Notes under the pieces: generated by a model
Database searches by the model: none
What the model saw: only the letters and a program-made list of their open reading frames with translations
What the model was told of the DNA's origin: nothing
NCBI GenBank assembly: GCA_023678885.1
Contig: CM043012.1
Span: 16,714,036-16,778,035, forward strand
Source: Pogostemon cablin
Taxonomy: Eukaryota; Streptophyta; Magnoliopsida; Lamiales; Lamiaceae
Direction: 5' to 3'
DNA: 64,000 nucleotides
Position numbers and translations under genes: made by a program
In this document: piece after piece, positions 43,904 through 56,073 of the stretch
Layout: each line of letters starts with the position of its first letter
Position numbering within the stretch: the stretch's first letter is position 1

Positions 43904-44625
43904 TAGGGGTGTGCATCGGTGCAAAATCGAACCGAATCAAACCAAATTATGAAAACCGATCGAACACCGAAATTTTAAAAAATATGAAATTGAACCAACA
44001 CTGAATTAGTGGAATTGCCGAACTAAACCAAATTGAAAATATCAGTTTGGTTTGTTTTGAAAACCGATATAATCGAATTTACTAGAAAAAAAACTATTAA
44101 AAAGAAAAGGGTATTTCCAAAAAAAATCCCATTAACTTTGGTTCTATTCAATCTTCAGACTTATTGTGTGCCAAAAAATCATCAATAAATTATTCACAAA
44201 AGACAACTGGGGGAGCTACATTATACCACCTGACAATTATAGACACTTGAAATTCTAAACACTAGATCAACAAGGAGCCAATTGAATAATATCATGCGAG
44301 GGAAAGATCTGCAGAGAACAACATAAAAAGTTGTTCATAAAATACTGAACCACCAGCACACCAAGATCCAATCTATCACACTCTAAAAGAAAATAAAAAT
44401 AATCTATTCACAAGAAACTCGAATACATAACTTTAATTTCAGCGTGAGGCATCGCAACAGCACAGTCTATTTCAATTTTCAACTTCATAAGCTACACACC
44501 TTGAAACTCTTAAATCTAAAATTAAACCATTAAATATTCCCAAAATCAACAAAACAAACTTGACTCGTTGTGTTCACCCTAGAATAAAACCCTCAAAGCT
44601 TCGAAATAATTTGTGTTAGAATTAC

Positions 44626-44735
44626 CTTATTAGATTCTTCTCGTCCTCTACTTCCCCAGTCGAATTGCTATCTTCAAACATAGAATTAGATGAACAAGGG
44701 AGATCTTGGGCTGAGCTATCCTCTCTGGATTCATC
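44626..44735 (-). pseudogene. Unidentified exon fused to the isomerase fragment
   Basis: Continues the isomerase frame as SDESREDSSAQDLPCSSNSM, then FEDSNSTGEVEDEKNLIRK, an acidic, Ser-rich sequence that is not part of ribose-5-phosphate isomerase. It stops at AAG|GTAAT, a good splice donor, and the following DNA (44060-44625) is AT-rich and intron- or UTR-like. I read it as an exon from a second gene. Its identity is unknown. Confidence 0.45.
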
Positions 44736-44972
44736 GGAGGCGGCCTCGATCATTTTCTAACAGAAGAAGGTGCCGCCGCAGCCCTTGACGAGGTCGAGAA
44801 TGAGATCCACCTCGTCAGCATCGTCGATGGCAAGGTTGATGTGGGGGTGGGCTTGGAGGGTGGAGAGGGGTATGCCGAGAGTGGCGGCCTGTTCCTGGGT
44901 GCGCTTGGATGTGGGAATGCCCACGATGTTGTGAGTTCGCCAGATTTGAGGAGGGCGCCGAGCTTTAGGCCG
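44736..44972 (-). pseudogene. Captured ribose-5-phosphate isomerase (RpiA-type) fragment
   Basis: The parent enzyme interconverts ribose-5-phosphate and ribulose-5-phosphate in the pentose phosphate and Calvin cycles. The minus strand reads KLGALLKSGELT, then after a one-base deletion NIVGIPTSKRTQEQAATLGI, PLSTLQAHPHINLAIDDADE, VDLILDLVKGCGGTFF, a stop, and KMIEAAS. The family has 'SKRTxEQAxxLGIPLSxLDxHPxIDLAIDGADEVDPxLNLVKGRGGALLREKMxE'. Here the catalytic-loop Gly of 'DGADE' is Asp, 'KGRGG' is KGCGG and 'LLRE' carries a stop. N-terminal phosphate loop and C-terminal domain are absent. A dead fragment of about 75 codons. Confidence 0.85.
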
Positions 44973-45276
44973 GGTGGGGGTGGTGGCGATTGAAGTCTGG
45001 TGGCAAGGAGGCTAGCTAGGGCTGGGTGGGGATGGGCCTTGAGAGAAATGAAATTAGAGTAGGGATGGAATTAGGATTTAAGTTTCTTATTTATATACAT
45101 CAAAATCTATTTGATTTATCGGTTTATCTGTTTTCCATAGGCCTAAATTGAAGTCGAACCAAAAATTTGATTTTTTATTTTTGAAAATCGAAACTGAATC
45201 AATTTTTTAAAAATCGAATCGAATTGATCGGTTATTGTATGGACCTGGGTGCACAAACTTAATTTTGCACACCCAG

Positions 45277-45469
45277 ATCCGACCCAAATTTTAGACTTGA
45301 AGTATTTAAGAGAGAATGATCCAATTTAAGTCATTTTTTTTCTGGTTCTTTTTTAATGTTAAGTCTCTCTCTCTTCTCCCTTTCTCTCAAACTAGATTAT
45401 TGCTTCTCTGATTATTTTTCAATCCATCATGATTTTTCTCCAATTTATGGATTGTTCTTTAATCGAAGC
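45277..45469. other. Short intergenic stretch
   Basis: No gene seen. Confidence 0.3.
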
Positions 45470-47100
45470 TATTTTCACCAAAATTTTTGTGTTCTTTTAT
45501 GTGTATTTTTGTATAGTTTTATCCTTTTTATGTTGCATTAGGTGGTGTTTTATATTCTTATAGAGATATATTCATGAAAATGATAAATGTGTGAAAATAA
45601 GCTTAAATATGTTTGAAACAAGTAAAAAACGGAGCAAAATGGAGTCGGGTGCCGAAACGGGAGAAAACAGGAAGTTGGGGTACAAACTCGCGTCGAGCTC
45701 AAGACTTGAGTCAAGTCCTGCTACACTGCTCGATGTCGAGTTGGAGCAAAAGACCGACTGTACATATCTGCAACTTGAACACGGCCTCCCCTGTTGCTTA
45801 AGCTTGGAGCTCGAGTCGAGCTCTGCTAGCTTTGCGTCGTGAACTGCTAAAAAACCAGACGCTTCTCACATCGAGTGTCGCACTCGAGTTGATCGCGGCC
45901 AATTTTGGGAAATTAAAACAGCGGGATTACTAGAAGATTCTAGGCCTATAAATACAGGATTAATGCTGATTTTATGGGGGGGTTCATTTTGGGAATAGTT
46001 ACACTTATTTCACACCTTAGAACACAAACACATCCTCTTCATCTCATTCTTTGATCCACTCCTCATTTCTACTACATTCATCCATCAATTCCGTTTGAAT
46101 TCCACACATTCCTCATACTTCCATCATTTCACTCCAATTTGAGAAGAAGATCTACACTTGTTGAAGAAATTGACATGATCAAGGAAGAAGAAACACTCCT
46201 TCAAAGGGAAGTAATTCAACTTTATTTTGTTAATTCTCTTCTATTCATGGCTCACATGTAGTAAGCCTTGTATTGTAATGTTTTGAAAATAATTGTAATA
46301 TGTTAAACCTCTTGTGAGACTAGCAATATGATTGGATAGGAATTCTAAGTTTGTACACTCTAAGTGTTTGATGAAATGATTGAATTGAATTATTTTCTAT
46401 TATGATTGCATATTCTCATCTTATATTATTACTTGTGTGGTCATATGATCATTGCATGTGAAATAGAAGTAAGACCTTAATTGTATGTTATGATTATATG
46501 ATTGAATCATTGATGGCATGTGATGATTCTATTAGTATGAATTGAGATTGAAATACATTCAATGCATGCTTAGAACCTCATAGTATAACATGAGACTTAA
46601 TCTTGTGATAGGACCTTTCTATGGACTCTAGTATCTTCTAAGGGAATGGGAATATGGTAAGACTCTCTTAAATACTGTTTTGGGTTGGCTTAGGTGTTAA
46701 GTGCCTACATTTATGTGTTGCTTGGAAGATAGAGCATATAGTGTTTATAGTGAGAGCCTATAGTGGTCAATCCATGACCCTCATCATTACTTTAGTATGT
46801 GACCTAGAAGACCTTATCATGATGTTGTTAGCCTTGCTGCTTCTCTTATTTTTCTACATTCACCCATTCTATATATCTTGTTACTTTACTCTTTGTTTGT
46901 TAGTTTCTTTACTTGTTCCTTATAGTTGATAATTGATAACATAATTCAACCTTTTATTATCGACTTCGTCCTTCTAGAGCAAGCACTTCTTGAATACAGG
47001 TACCACACCTTTGTCTCTTTGGGTTCGATATTTTATTACTTGATCACCGTCACTACTACACGGTAGAGTACACTTGCTATTCATATAGAAAATACCGATA
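45470..47100 (+). mobile_element. Plus-strand LTR, solo or truncated
   Basis: Follows the element 3 LTR in its U3 ('gtgtgaaaataagcttaaat' versus 'gtgtgagaatgagcttaaac' on the minus strand at 23560-23580). It has an array of 'ctcgagtcgagct' motifs (45640-45900) and a TATA box CTATAAATAC (about 45949). It ends with 'ctttgggttcgatattttat' and 'acacttgctattca' phrases typical of LTR 3' ends. Both ends are approximate and no internal domain is attached. Confidence 0.6.
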
Positions 47101-47164
47101 ATTATTTCTCCGCTTTCTCGGGCATCGTGAATCTTCTCTGAATTCATTGATTTATTCTTTGAAT

Positions 47165-48946
47165 CTTCTGTGAAATTTATGTTCGTATTTTAGCACTAAA
47201 TGATTAATTTTCATATATTTAAGATATTGGTGCATTTGAGGTGATATTTTGTGTTTTTAGGTGGAAATGGATTAAAACTACAAAGTTGAAATGAAGAATG
47301 AAATCGTGAAAGAATGCTGAAAAAAACATGTCCTCTTTGCATAATTTTTTTAATTTTTGTAGAAGTCAAAACTGATTATGCAATATATGATTGGATAGCC
47401 ACAGAAGAAAGAATCATTTTGACTTAAGAAATACCTAAATCGAAGTTCAGATGAAAACGTTATGATCAAAACGGTGAAGACGTGCAAGCTGTGCAGATCC
47501 AGCATGGCTCGTGCCAAATGCGCACGACTCTTGCCCTTTATATGTTAGATTTTTTGTGAGATTTTATATTTATAGAAATCTAAGGAAGAGAGGATTAAGT
47601 GAGCACAAAAAATACTTCAATTTAAGTTTGGATAAAGAAGTTATTGTCAAAATCGTGAGGTCACACAATCTGCCAACGAGTGCCATAACCCGTGTGGCCC
47701 AATTTTCGACCAGTTCATGTATTTGACGTGAAAAAACCCTATTTTGAGGTAGAAACGAATTTTATGAGCCTTCAACTATAAAAGGAGCTATTGGGGAGAT
47801 CCAAAGATAGCTCTCCATAACTATTTATCACTTTTCACATTCTTTCCCTGCCACAATATCAAAATCAAGATTCATCATCTCATCCACCCATCCCGCACTT
47901 GGAGAGTTCATCAGTGTTGCCTACTTGGGAAGGAGAACAGAGAAGATTCAGAACCACGGAGTAAAGAAAGGAGATCTACACCATATCTAGGGTTTTTCTT
48001 ATTTTTTCTTTCTTACTTTTGAGTTATAGTCCTATGAGAATGTTTTCATCTCTAACCATGAGTGTTGTTTGTAACACCATGTGCTAGTACTTTTTTGGAT
48101 AGTTTTAGGATTTGAAAGTTTGAATTGGAATGAATTGATGACGTAGACTAGGTTGTGGATTTCTGTAATATATTTATTCCATTATTAATGCTTTGATTAA
48201 GACTTATATTTTTTTCTTTTTTGATCTGTCCACATTCATGAATATGTCATTGCCTATTCATGCTTATAATTGTTGCTTTTGTCATAAAGGGTTATATTTG
48301 TCTATCTGTTATGAGTAAAGGGGTTCTAACCGTATAACCTTTATTCATTAGAATAATAAATATTTGACATTTAATATATCTATTAATTACCATTCTAGAG
48401 GATTTGGTTTCTTAGATTGTTAAGTGGGAATTGAAGGTTATTTCTTAAGTACCTATAAAGGGAAGTTTAGTGATCTAACCTTTAATGAAATTTTGCATGA
48501 AGTATCTAGAAAGGGTATAGAATTATTCTTTTGCATATGAGGGTTTAAGCCAAATTCATGTGTTAAGTTTACTTTAAAAAAGATATTTAACATAATTATG
48601 CGATTGCTTTCATAAAATCTGCAGAAATTCTAACCAATTGTCTAGTGATTTAATTTGACCAATTTAAACTGGATTTCCTAGAGCTATCTTGTCTTCTCTC
48701 TTGAAACACTTCGTATTATTTTTACTTTTTATTTTATTATTTTTAGTATTTATTTTCTAAATCATTAGTTTAATTATTTTCCTTAAACAATCCAGATTTG
48801 TCTTAAATTAGAATTGTCATAAATAGAATTTAATAGTGAGTTTAAAATTATCCTATGGATTCGATATTACACTTAGTCACACGGTGAACTATAATTGATT
48901 CCCTACACTTGTGGATACCCTTTTAGTGTACACAAATTAGTGAACA
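47165..48946 (+). mobile_element. Plus-strand LTR lacking its first about 55 bases
   Basis: Same family as the minus-strand LTR at 49690-51576, from 'atttatgttcgtattttagc' to the end AAATTAGTGAACA. TATA box 'actataaaaggagc' lies at about 47776. It forms the left arm of a large inverted repeat with 49690-51576. Confidence 0.75.
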
Positions 48947-49091
48947 AGTTTTTGAAATAACACCTCAAATGCACCAATATCTTAAATATATGAAAACTAA
49001 CTATTTAGTGCTAAAATACGAACATAAATTCCACAAAGAGCTCGAGGTGCTAAACCGAACCCCAAAACATGCAGATTCTCATACAAATCAA
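48947..49091 (-). repeat. Minus-strand LTR head fragment
   Basis: Inverse copy of the same LTR family's first about 145 bases ('cctcaaatgcaccaatatct' to 'catgcagattctcat'), directly after the tail of the plus LTR. Confidence 0.65.
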
Positions 49092-49684
49092 GTGTGTTTA
49101 CCCTCAAGGCAGAAATAATGTTTCTAGCAAGTGGTAAAAAAATGTTAGAAAACAACTAAACAAATGAGTTGTGCCTCATTGAATTGACATTTACGATTTA
49201 TCCTTATCATTAATGTAATTTAATATAATAGGTTGATAATTTCAACATTACTTTTATAGCATCCGATTGATCAGTTATGGAGAAGAAAAGATTGTAGCTG
49301 TGAATAACATAAAGTATGTGTTGATTAAATAACAACATAATTGTTTTTTTAGTGTAATTGACATTTTCCGGAGGTTTAATTATGTAAAGTTTTGATACAA
49401 ACAATGTATAATTAGGTGACAACAAAAATGGAGATGCTAAGTGGCACATTACGAGCAAGAGTAAGGATGGTGGAATTAAGCAGCTAGTTCTTCTACATAG
49501 GATCAAAAGTTTTTCTACTTTCAATTTTGATATGTTATTTCTTTCTTTGTTAATTAGATTCTCCAAGTAACATGTATTCTTCATTCTTGAATGCGATACA
49601 GTAATAAAATGACATGACATGACATTTCAATTCTACTGATATTCTTTAGGATATATGTATTTTAGTAACTGAGAGGATTTTAAA
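49092..49684. other. Spacer between the inverted LTRs
   Basis: Holds one 136-codon minus-strand ORF (49620-49210) whose protein has no recognised domain and looks random. Otherwise AT-rich. Confidence 0.4.
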
Positions 49685-49689
49685 ACATA

Positions 49690-51576
49690 TGTTCACTAAT
49701 TTATGTGCACTAAAAGTGTATCCACAAGTGTAGGGAATCAATTGCAGTTCAGTGTGTGATCAAGTCTAATATCGAACCCAGATAATTATTCTAGATTCAC
49801 TATTTAATCTAATTATGACAACTCTAATTTAAGACAAATCTGGATTTTTAAGAGAATTAATTAAACTAAAGATGCAGTAAATAAATACTAAAAATAATAG
49901 AATACCAAGTAAAAATAATATGCAAGTGTTCGAGAAAGAAGACAAGATAGCTCTAGGAAATCCAGTTTAAATTGGTCAAATTAAATCACTAGACAATCGG
50001 TTAGAATTCCCGCAAATTTTATGAAAGCAATCACACAACTATGTTAAATCTCTTTTCTAAAGTAAACTTAACACATGAATCTGGTTTAAATCCTCAGATG
50101 CAGAAGAATAATTCTTACTCCCTTTCTAGGTACTTAATGCAAAATTTCATTTAAGGTTAGAGCACTAGACTTCCCTTTATAGATACTTAAGAAATAAAGT
50201 TCAATTCCCACCTAACAATTTAAGAAACCAAATGGTAATTAATAGATATATTAAGTGTCCATTATTAATTATTCTAATGAATAAAGGTTATATGGTTAGA
50301 TCTCATTAACCCATAATAGATAAACAAATATAATCCCTTTATGACATAAGCAACAATCATAAGCATGCATAAGATAATGATATAACCATGAATGAGGACA
50401 GATCATATAAGAAAAAATATAAATTTTAATTCAAAGCATTAATAATGGAATAAATATACTGCAGAAATCCATAACCTAGTCTAGGTCATCAATTCAATCC
50501 AATTTAAACCTCAACATCCTAAAACTATCCAGAAAGTACTAGCCCATAGTGTTAAAAGCAACACACATTAGAGTATAAAACATTCCCATAGGTCTATAAT
50601 TCAAAAGTAAGAAAGAAAGAATAAGAAAAACCCTAGATGTGGCGCAGATTTCCTTTCTTTCCTCCGTGGTTCTGAACCTTCTCCATTCTCCTTCTCAAAT
50701 AAGCAACACTGATGAACTCTCCAATGGCGAAATGGGCGAATGAGATGGTGGATCTTGATTTCGGTATTGTAGCAAAGATGTGAAAACTTATGAAGAGTTA
50801 TCCTTCTGGAACTCCCCAAGGACTCCTTTTATAGTTGAGGAATAATAAATCCCAAATTCTGACTCAAAAATAGGCATTTTCACGTCAAAACACGAACGGA
50901 CCTAAAAATATAATTTGGACACGTTGGGACATGGTACTAGTCGTGCCAGCTATGGCAAGGGTCGTGCCGGCCATGACAAGGGTCGTGCCACATGTCCGCA
51001 TGGGTCGTGCCACCTGTCGGCTGCCTGCGCAATCTCACGATTTTGAACATAACTTTTTCATCCGAACTCCGATTGTGATAATTTTTACATTCACGTGATC
51101 CATTCTTCATTGAATTTCTATAAATATAAAGAAATTATAAAAAACCAACATTTGAAGGGCATGAGTCGTGCAAGAGTGGAACGGGTCGTGCTGGGTCGGC
51201 ACTACTTGCGCGACTTTCACCGTTTTGATCATAACTTCTTCATTTAAATTCCGATTGAGGTGTTTCTTAAGCCAAAATGTTCTTATCTTATGTACCTTTC
51301 CAACCATATATCACATGGCTAGTTTGAACATTCACAAAAATACAAAAAAATTATACAAAAAGGACATACATTTTTCAGTATTCTTTCACGATTTCACTCT
51401 TCATTCCAACTTTGTACTTTTAATCCGTTTTCCACCTAAAAATAAGAAATAACACCTCAAATGCACCAATATCTAAAATATATAAAAATTAACCATGTAG
51501 TGCTAAAATACGAACATAAATTCCATAAAACAGTGTTAAATCGGACCTCATAACATGCAGATTTTCTCACTAAACA
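49690..51576 (-). mobile_element. Solo LTR with perfect target duplication
   Basis: 1887 bases, TGTTCACTAATTT at the left and CACTAAACA at the right, flanked by ACATA on both sides (49685-49689 and 51577-51581). TATA (minus) CTATAAAAGGAG at about 50825. The motif array 'gggtcgtgcc' is at 50935-51010 and 51180-51200. The box 'tcacgattttgaacataact...aactccgatt' occurs twice (51035 and 51217). Confidence 0.9.
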
Positions 51577-51926
51577 ACATACATTTGATTGTTTTTATAT
51601 TTGTTCAACTAATACATTTGTTTAAGTATAAAAAGTAGTACAATTATGAGTTAAAACTAATACAATTGACAACTTAACAAAAATTTTACATTAATGCATG
51701 CTAAATTAAATTCATTCAAGTATAAAATGTAATTATTTATTAATAAAATGTTGATATCCAGTGCATTTGGCTGTATAAAGTTACTAATATTTATTCAAGT
51801 AATTTATATTAATTTTATTTAATAATGTATTTGTATTTCCTAATAAATGCATTACTTTTTTTATTTAGTTGTTCATTAAAAATCTAATACGAAATTCGAT
51901 GACAATTGTATAACTTTTTTTATTTA

Positions 51927-52660
51927 TTAGTGCATATATTTTTATTAATAAGTGTATATGTTTTGAATGTGTACAATTTAACTGTTTATTAAAAGACTAA
52001 TAGGAAATTCGCTAAAAATTCACTAACAAATTTGTATAAATTTTTATTCATTAGTGTATATATTTTTACTAATAAGTGTATATGTTTTGAATGTATACAA
52101 TTTAGCATTTTATTTGAAAACTAACAAGAAATTCGCTACAATTTGTATAAGTTTTTATTCGTTAGTATTTATATTTTTACTAATAAATGGGTATGTTTTG
52201 AATGTATTTTATTAAAAAACTAACAAGAAATTTGCTACAAATTGTATAAGTTTTAATTTATTAGTGTATATATTTTTACTAATAAGTGTATATGTTTTAA
52301 ATGCATACAATTTATTAGAAAACTAACAAGAAATTGGCTACAAATTATAAATTTTTACTCATTAGTGTATATATTTTTACTAATAAGTGTATATATTTTG
52401 AATGTATACAATTTAATTTATAATTAAAAAACTAATAGGAAATTCACTAAAATTTCACTAACAAATTGCATAAATTTTTATTCATAGTGTATATATTTTT
52501 ATTAATAAGTGTGTATGTTTTGAATGTATACAATTTAGTGGTTTATTAGAAAATTTACAAGAAATTCGCTACAAATTGTATAAGTTTTTATTCATTAATG
52601 TATATATTTTTACTAATAAGTATATATATTTTGAATGTATACAATTTACATATATATTGA
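51927..52660. repeat. AT-rich tandem array, about seven units of 99-124 bases
   Basis: Each unit has 'ttagtgtatatatttttact', 'aataagtgtatatgttttga' and 'actaacaagaaattcgctac'. Starts are near 51927, 52051, 52162, 52261, 52362, 52484 and 52595. Length differences come from presence or absence of a short 'aaaaattcacta' stretch. Weaker similarity extends left to about 51740. Confidence 0.8.
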
Positions 52661-54437
52661 AAAAAAAAACTTCAATTTGATAATCAAAATTTAAGTATAT
52701 ATTTTTAGTGCAAAGTATTTGACAATCAAAAATACATATAAGTATAAATAATAATACGCTTAACAAAACTAAAAAAAATATATATTAGGTAACCAACATG
52801 CACTAATACATTTATCATTATAAAGATATATATTAAACATATAAATTACAATTTTTATATACATTAATGCAGAATTAGTAGTACATCTCATTATAAAAAA
52901 ATAATACATTTATAAAAACAAATCCATACATTTATGAATTATAATTAATACAATTGGCTTTTAACACTACACCATTACTAGGCTTTTTATTCCACTAACT
53001 CCGACTCTCCTATATAGCCCAGTGAGATATGTTCTTCCAACATTCTCCATATTCTCTTTAAACTAGAGTCATGTTTCTTCACCTTGTATTGAATCCACAA
53101 CAACAACCCCAGAGATCTTTTCCATCAAACGCCATCAATAAACATTTTCATCCTTACTATATAATTTGGATTGGATCCACTTTGATTTTAGTTTCAAAAT
53201 TCAACATACAAGTGCATCATACAATATTTCCATCTATTTCATGCATCATTACCCTTATCTGCGCATGAGTGACAATTCCATTATCGATGCAAGAGTGGAA
53301 ACAACCTTGATATATTTACAAACAATTTTTATCTTTACACACAAGTTAAATTTATATTCAAATTTTGAATAGAACTTATGCAAGATTCTATCATTTCTAT
53401 GATATAGAAAAGCTCTTGAGTGCATGCCAAGACAAAAAAGAAATAGAATGAAATATTTCCTTAACTCAATAATGAGTATGCAATAAATCTTTTACTATCC
53501 TAATAAATGATTGACTTTTTAAAGGAGTATGAGGTTGCAATTGTTTAAAAAGCATACACAATAATAGAAGTGTGCAATAAAGAAAATCAAACCTCAGACA
53601 ATTTATAATATCAATGTCCTCTATATAGATTCATATGCATAATAATACCTTTTTTCTGCCTACAAAATAAAAACTCAAATATAATCAATATCCATACTCA
53701 TAACTCAATCATTTGAAAACCTATTTATTAGAACATTAGGGAAAAAAAGGTATGAAAATAGTGACATCTCCTATCAAATTATTATAAGAAAATCATGGTT
53801 CAATTTTGGGTAAAAGTATAAACAACACAATATCTCCTTACATGTTTCAATTCCAACAAAATAATGCCTAATTCCATTTTTTTCCTCACTCAATAGTTCA
53901 AAGTCATTATATCACCAATACTGTTTATAATCAAACTAACCTAACTTGTGTTGTTGTTCGTTGCCATCGCGGAGGAGTAGATTGGACTATTTGTTGGGTG
54001 CAGAACCTAGTCAACAGTTTCATCATTTGGAGGTGATATTTCCAATCGAACAAATGCTTGTGAACGGCGAGGAAGATGAATTGAAGATTACGATTCTTCA
54101 AGCAATATTTCAATTACAAGTGTGAAGTTCTATAGATTGGCTCTTTCTCTAATTTTTGATTTTGCTTAGGGAGAGAATAAGGACAGATGAAAAGGAGGAT
54201 GAGAGAGAATGAGAGGGTGAAGGTTAAATTTTATCTTTTATATGACCTCGTTATGATTTGGGTTCACCCAGGTGCAAAGGTAGATTTTGTGTACTCAGTT
54301 GCATTAGATAACAACTTATTTAAAACATTATTATCATGAATCTAAAGTATAAATTTGAAAAATAATAATGAATTGAGTGTAATTTGTGTTGCAATTAAAA
54401 TTTGGAGAACAAATTAACACATGCACACACAAATATA
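52661..54437. other. Intergenic stretch without a recognised gene
   Basis: No ORF over about 70 codons makes sense as protein. 53930-54240 is slightly GC-richer and purine-rich, like a decayed leader or first exon. 54258 'gttcacccaggtgcaaagg' resembles text at 54912-54935 and 45243, possibly an element end. Confidence 0.35.
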
Positions 54438-54905
54438 TACTCCCTCCTTATGTAGGTAAGATATCCATTTTGTCATTTTAGTCTTCCATGCTTAAGGTAT
54501 CCATTTTCATTTTTCAGCAATAGGCCCCACACATGGCCCACCACTCACAACTAATACAACTAGTCACTTTATAAAAAATAATAATGAAAAAATCTCAATT
54601 TTGGCCATGTAACTTTACTTGAATTCAATTTTGGTCCTTTTACTTTTAACTTTTTTAATTTTAGTCCTTTTGTATCATTTTCAATACTATAACTCTTATC
54701 TTTTTCAATTTTTGATGTTTTGCAAAAAAAAATCAAACTTACAAGACTTATAAGTCCTTTAATTTTGTAAAAAAATTACAGAAGGAATAAAATTAAAAAA
54801 AATTAAAAGTTAAAGGACCAAAATTGAATTTAACTAAAATTACATGACTGAAATTAATGTTAACTCAAATAATAATATTCCTTAATCCATATGAGAAAAA
54901 CAAAG
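54438..54905. mobile_element. Stowaway-like MITE with an insertion, right end lost
   Basis: Left end 'tactccctccttatgtagg' and interior 'ggccccacacatggcccacc' are typical. After the inserted element the text resumes with 'attccttaatccatatgag' but no terminal inverted end is found. Confidence 0.5.
54586..54866. mobile_element. Small MULE-type MITE
   Basis: Arms 'caattttggccatgtaactt' and 'aaaattacatgactgaaatt' are inverse copies, continuing through 'attcaattttggtcctttt'. Flanked by AAATAATAAT on both sides (54576-54585 and 54867-54876). Confidence 0.7.
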
Positions 54906-55309
54906 TCAAATTCTCCTGTGCACTCGGGTGCTGAACCCACTTTAAGAATTTATACAAAATAAAAACATATATATATATACTAATGAACAAAAAACTTTTA
55001 GAACCTACCAATGTTTGGGCTCAGGCTTTCCTGCTCTAGGCCTTGTAACAACTTCCTATTTGTTACTTTTCAAATCTCAATTCCTTGGCTTCCAATTTTA
55101 CAACCCACGATAGCTCTCCTCGTCCTCTTCCTCCTCCTCCTCTAGGGTTTGTTTACTTTTTAAACTTCTTCTTACCGATGAAGACGAGCGTGTTATTTCA
55201 ATATCTTTAATTAATTTCGATAATCTGTTTGACACACATTCAATCTGCTTAATTTGATACAGAGATATAGGTTGTGTTAATCCATCATTTGAATAGTGAA
55301 AGGAAATAG
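54906..55309. other. 5' flank of the F-box pseudogene
   Basis: 55090-55150 contains a CT-rich tract 'cctcgtcctcttcctcctcc', which looks like the leader of a former gene. No other feature. Confidence 0.4.
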
Positions 55310-56073
55310 ATGGAGGACTTGTTTGCAAATCTACCATCCGAAATTATTATTACTATCCTTTGTAGGCTCTCATTCTGAAGTATTATTTGTTACAAGTGTG
55401 TGTGCAAGTCTTGGCTTGCTTTATTCAATACGTCTGAGTTTGTCAATTCCCATCTTCTCAATGCAAGACAAGCCTTTGCTATCTGTAGATATGACATGAG
55501 ATTATATTGTATGAATATTTTGAATTTGAAGAATATTTTGAATTTGAAGACAGTGAACGCCATTGTAAACCAGTGACCAAGTTCAATGTCCCTCATTATG
55601 AAGAATGGATACATTGTTCATTTAATGGCTTGCTTCTTCTCATGTGCAATAAGGATGGTGATTGTGCTACTCTTTATGTATGCAATCCTATCACTCGTGA
55701 ATATATTGACCTTAAACTGAAGGATGTGGGGAATTTTTTTTGAAGAAGTTGTTCATGGATTTAGAGCTAGAAGAATAAGCAGCCAACATAAGGTGGTTAT
55801 ATTTATGATTACACAACAGAAGGTTTTTTATCCAAAAAGTCTTCGAACAATTGATAAACCTAATCGTGTGTGTGATGTATATACCATTGGAATAGGATTA
55901 TGGCGAAGAACATCACATGTTACTCAAACAAGGACAAGATTTTGCAGAAGCTGGAGTTATTTAAATGTCATTATTTTCTATATACGTTCAATTACACACC
56001 AATTTTTCTTTCACACAAGAGTTTGGGAAAGAGACTATAACTTCATACTGATTTCATCACTGCTTGGTGTTTG
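55310..56073 (+). pseudogene. F-box/F-box-associated-domain protein pseudogene
   Basis: F-box proteins are substrate adaptors of SCF ubiquitin ligases. From ATG at 55310 the frame reads MEDLFANLPSEIIITILCRL, SF, stop (55376), then SIICYKCVCKSWLALFNTSE and FVNSHLLNARQAFAICRYDM, the F-box ('LPSEIIxxILxRLPVKSLLRFKCVCKSWxxLxxxxxFxxxHL') with one stop. A frameshift near 55510, beside an 18-base tandem duplication 'gaatattttgaatttgaa', leads to EEWIHCSFNGLLLLMCNKDG and ATLYVCNPITREYIDL, the start of the F-box-associated domain. A second frameshift gives RISSQHKVVIFM and VCDVYTIGIGLWRRT. It stops well short of a normal about 370-400 residue protein. Confidence 0.85.

Larger units (their letters stand above)
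43904..45276. mobile_element. hAT-like non-autonomous element with captured gene pieces
   Basis: The left end is TAGGGGTGTGCATCGGTGCA followed by 'aaaatcgaaccgaatcaaac', a terminus common in plant hAT-type MITEs. The right side mirrors it with 'aaaaatcgaatcgaattgat', 'cggttattg' and an outer 'ttttgcacacccag'. No 8-base target duplication could be confirmed, so the right end is uncertain by about 40 bases. The interior holds GC-rich host-derived coding text on the minus strand. Confidence 0.55.

Noticed and set aside
49210..49620. 136-codon minus-strand ORF between the inverted LTRs
   Set aside because: Composition looks random and AT-driven; no recognisable motif.
51927..52660. Repeat array considered as a CRISPR-like structure
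   Set aside because: Units are about 100 bases, directly joined without unique spacers, and the genome is plant-like.
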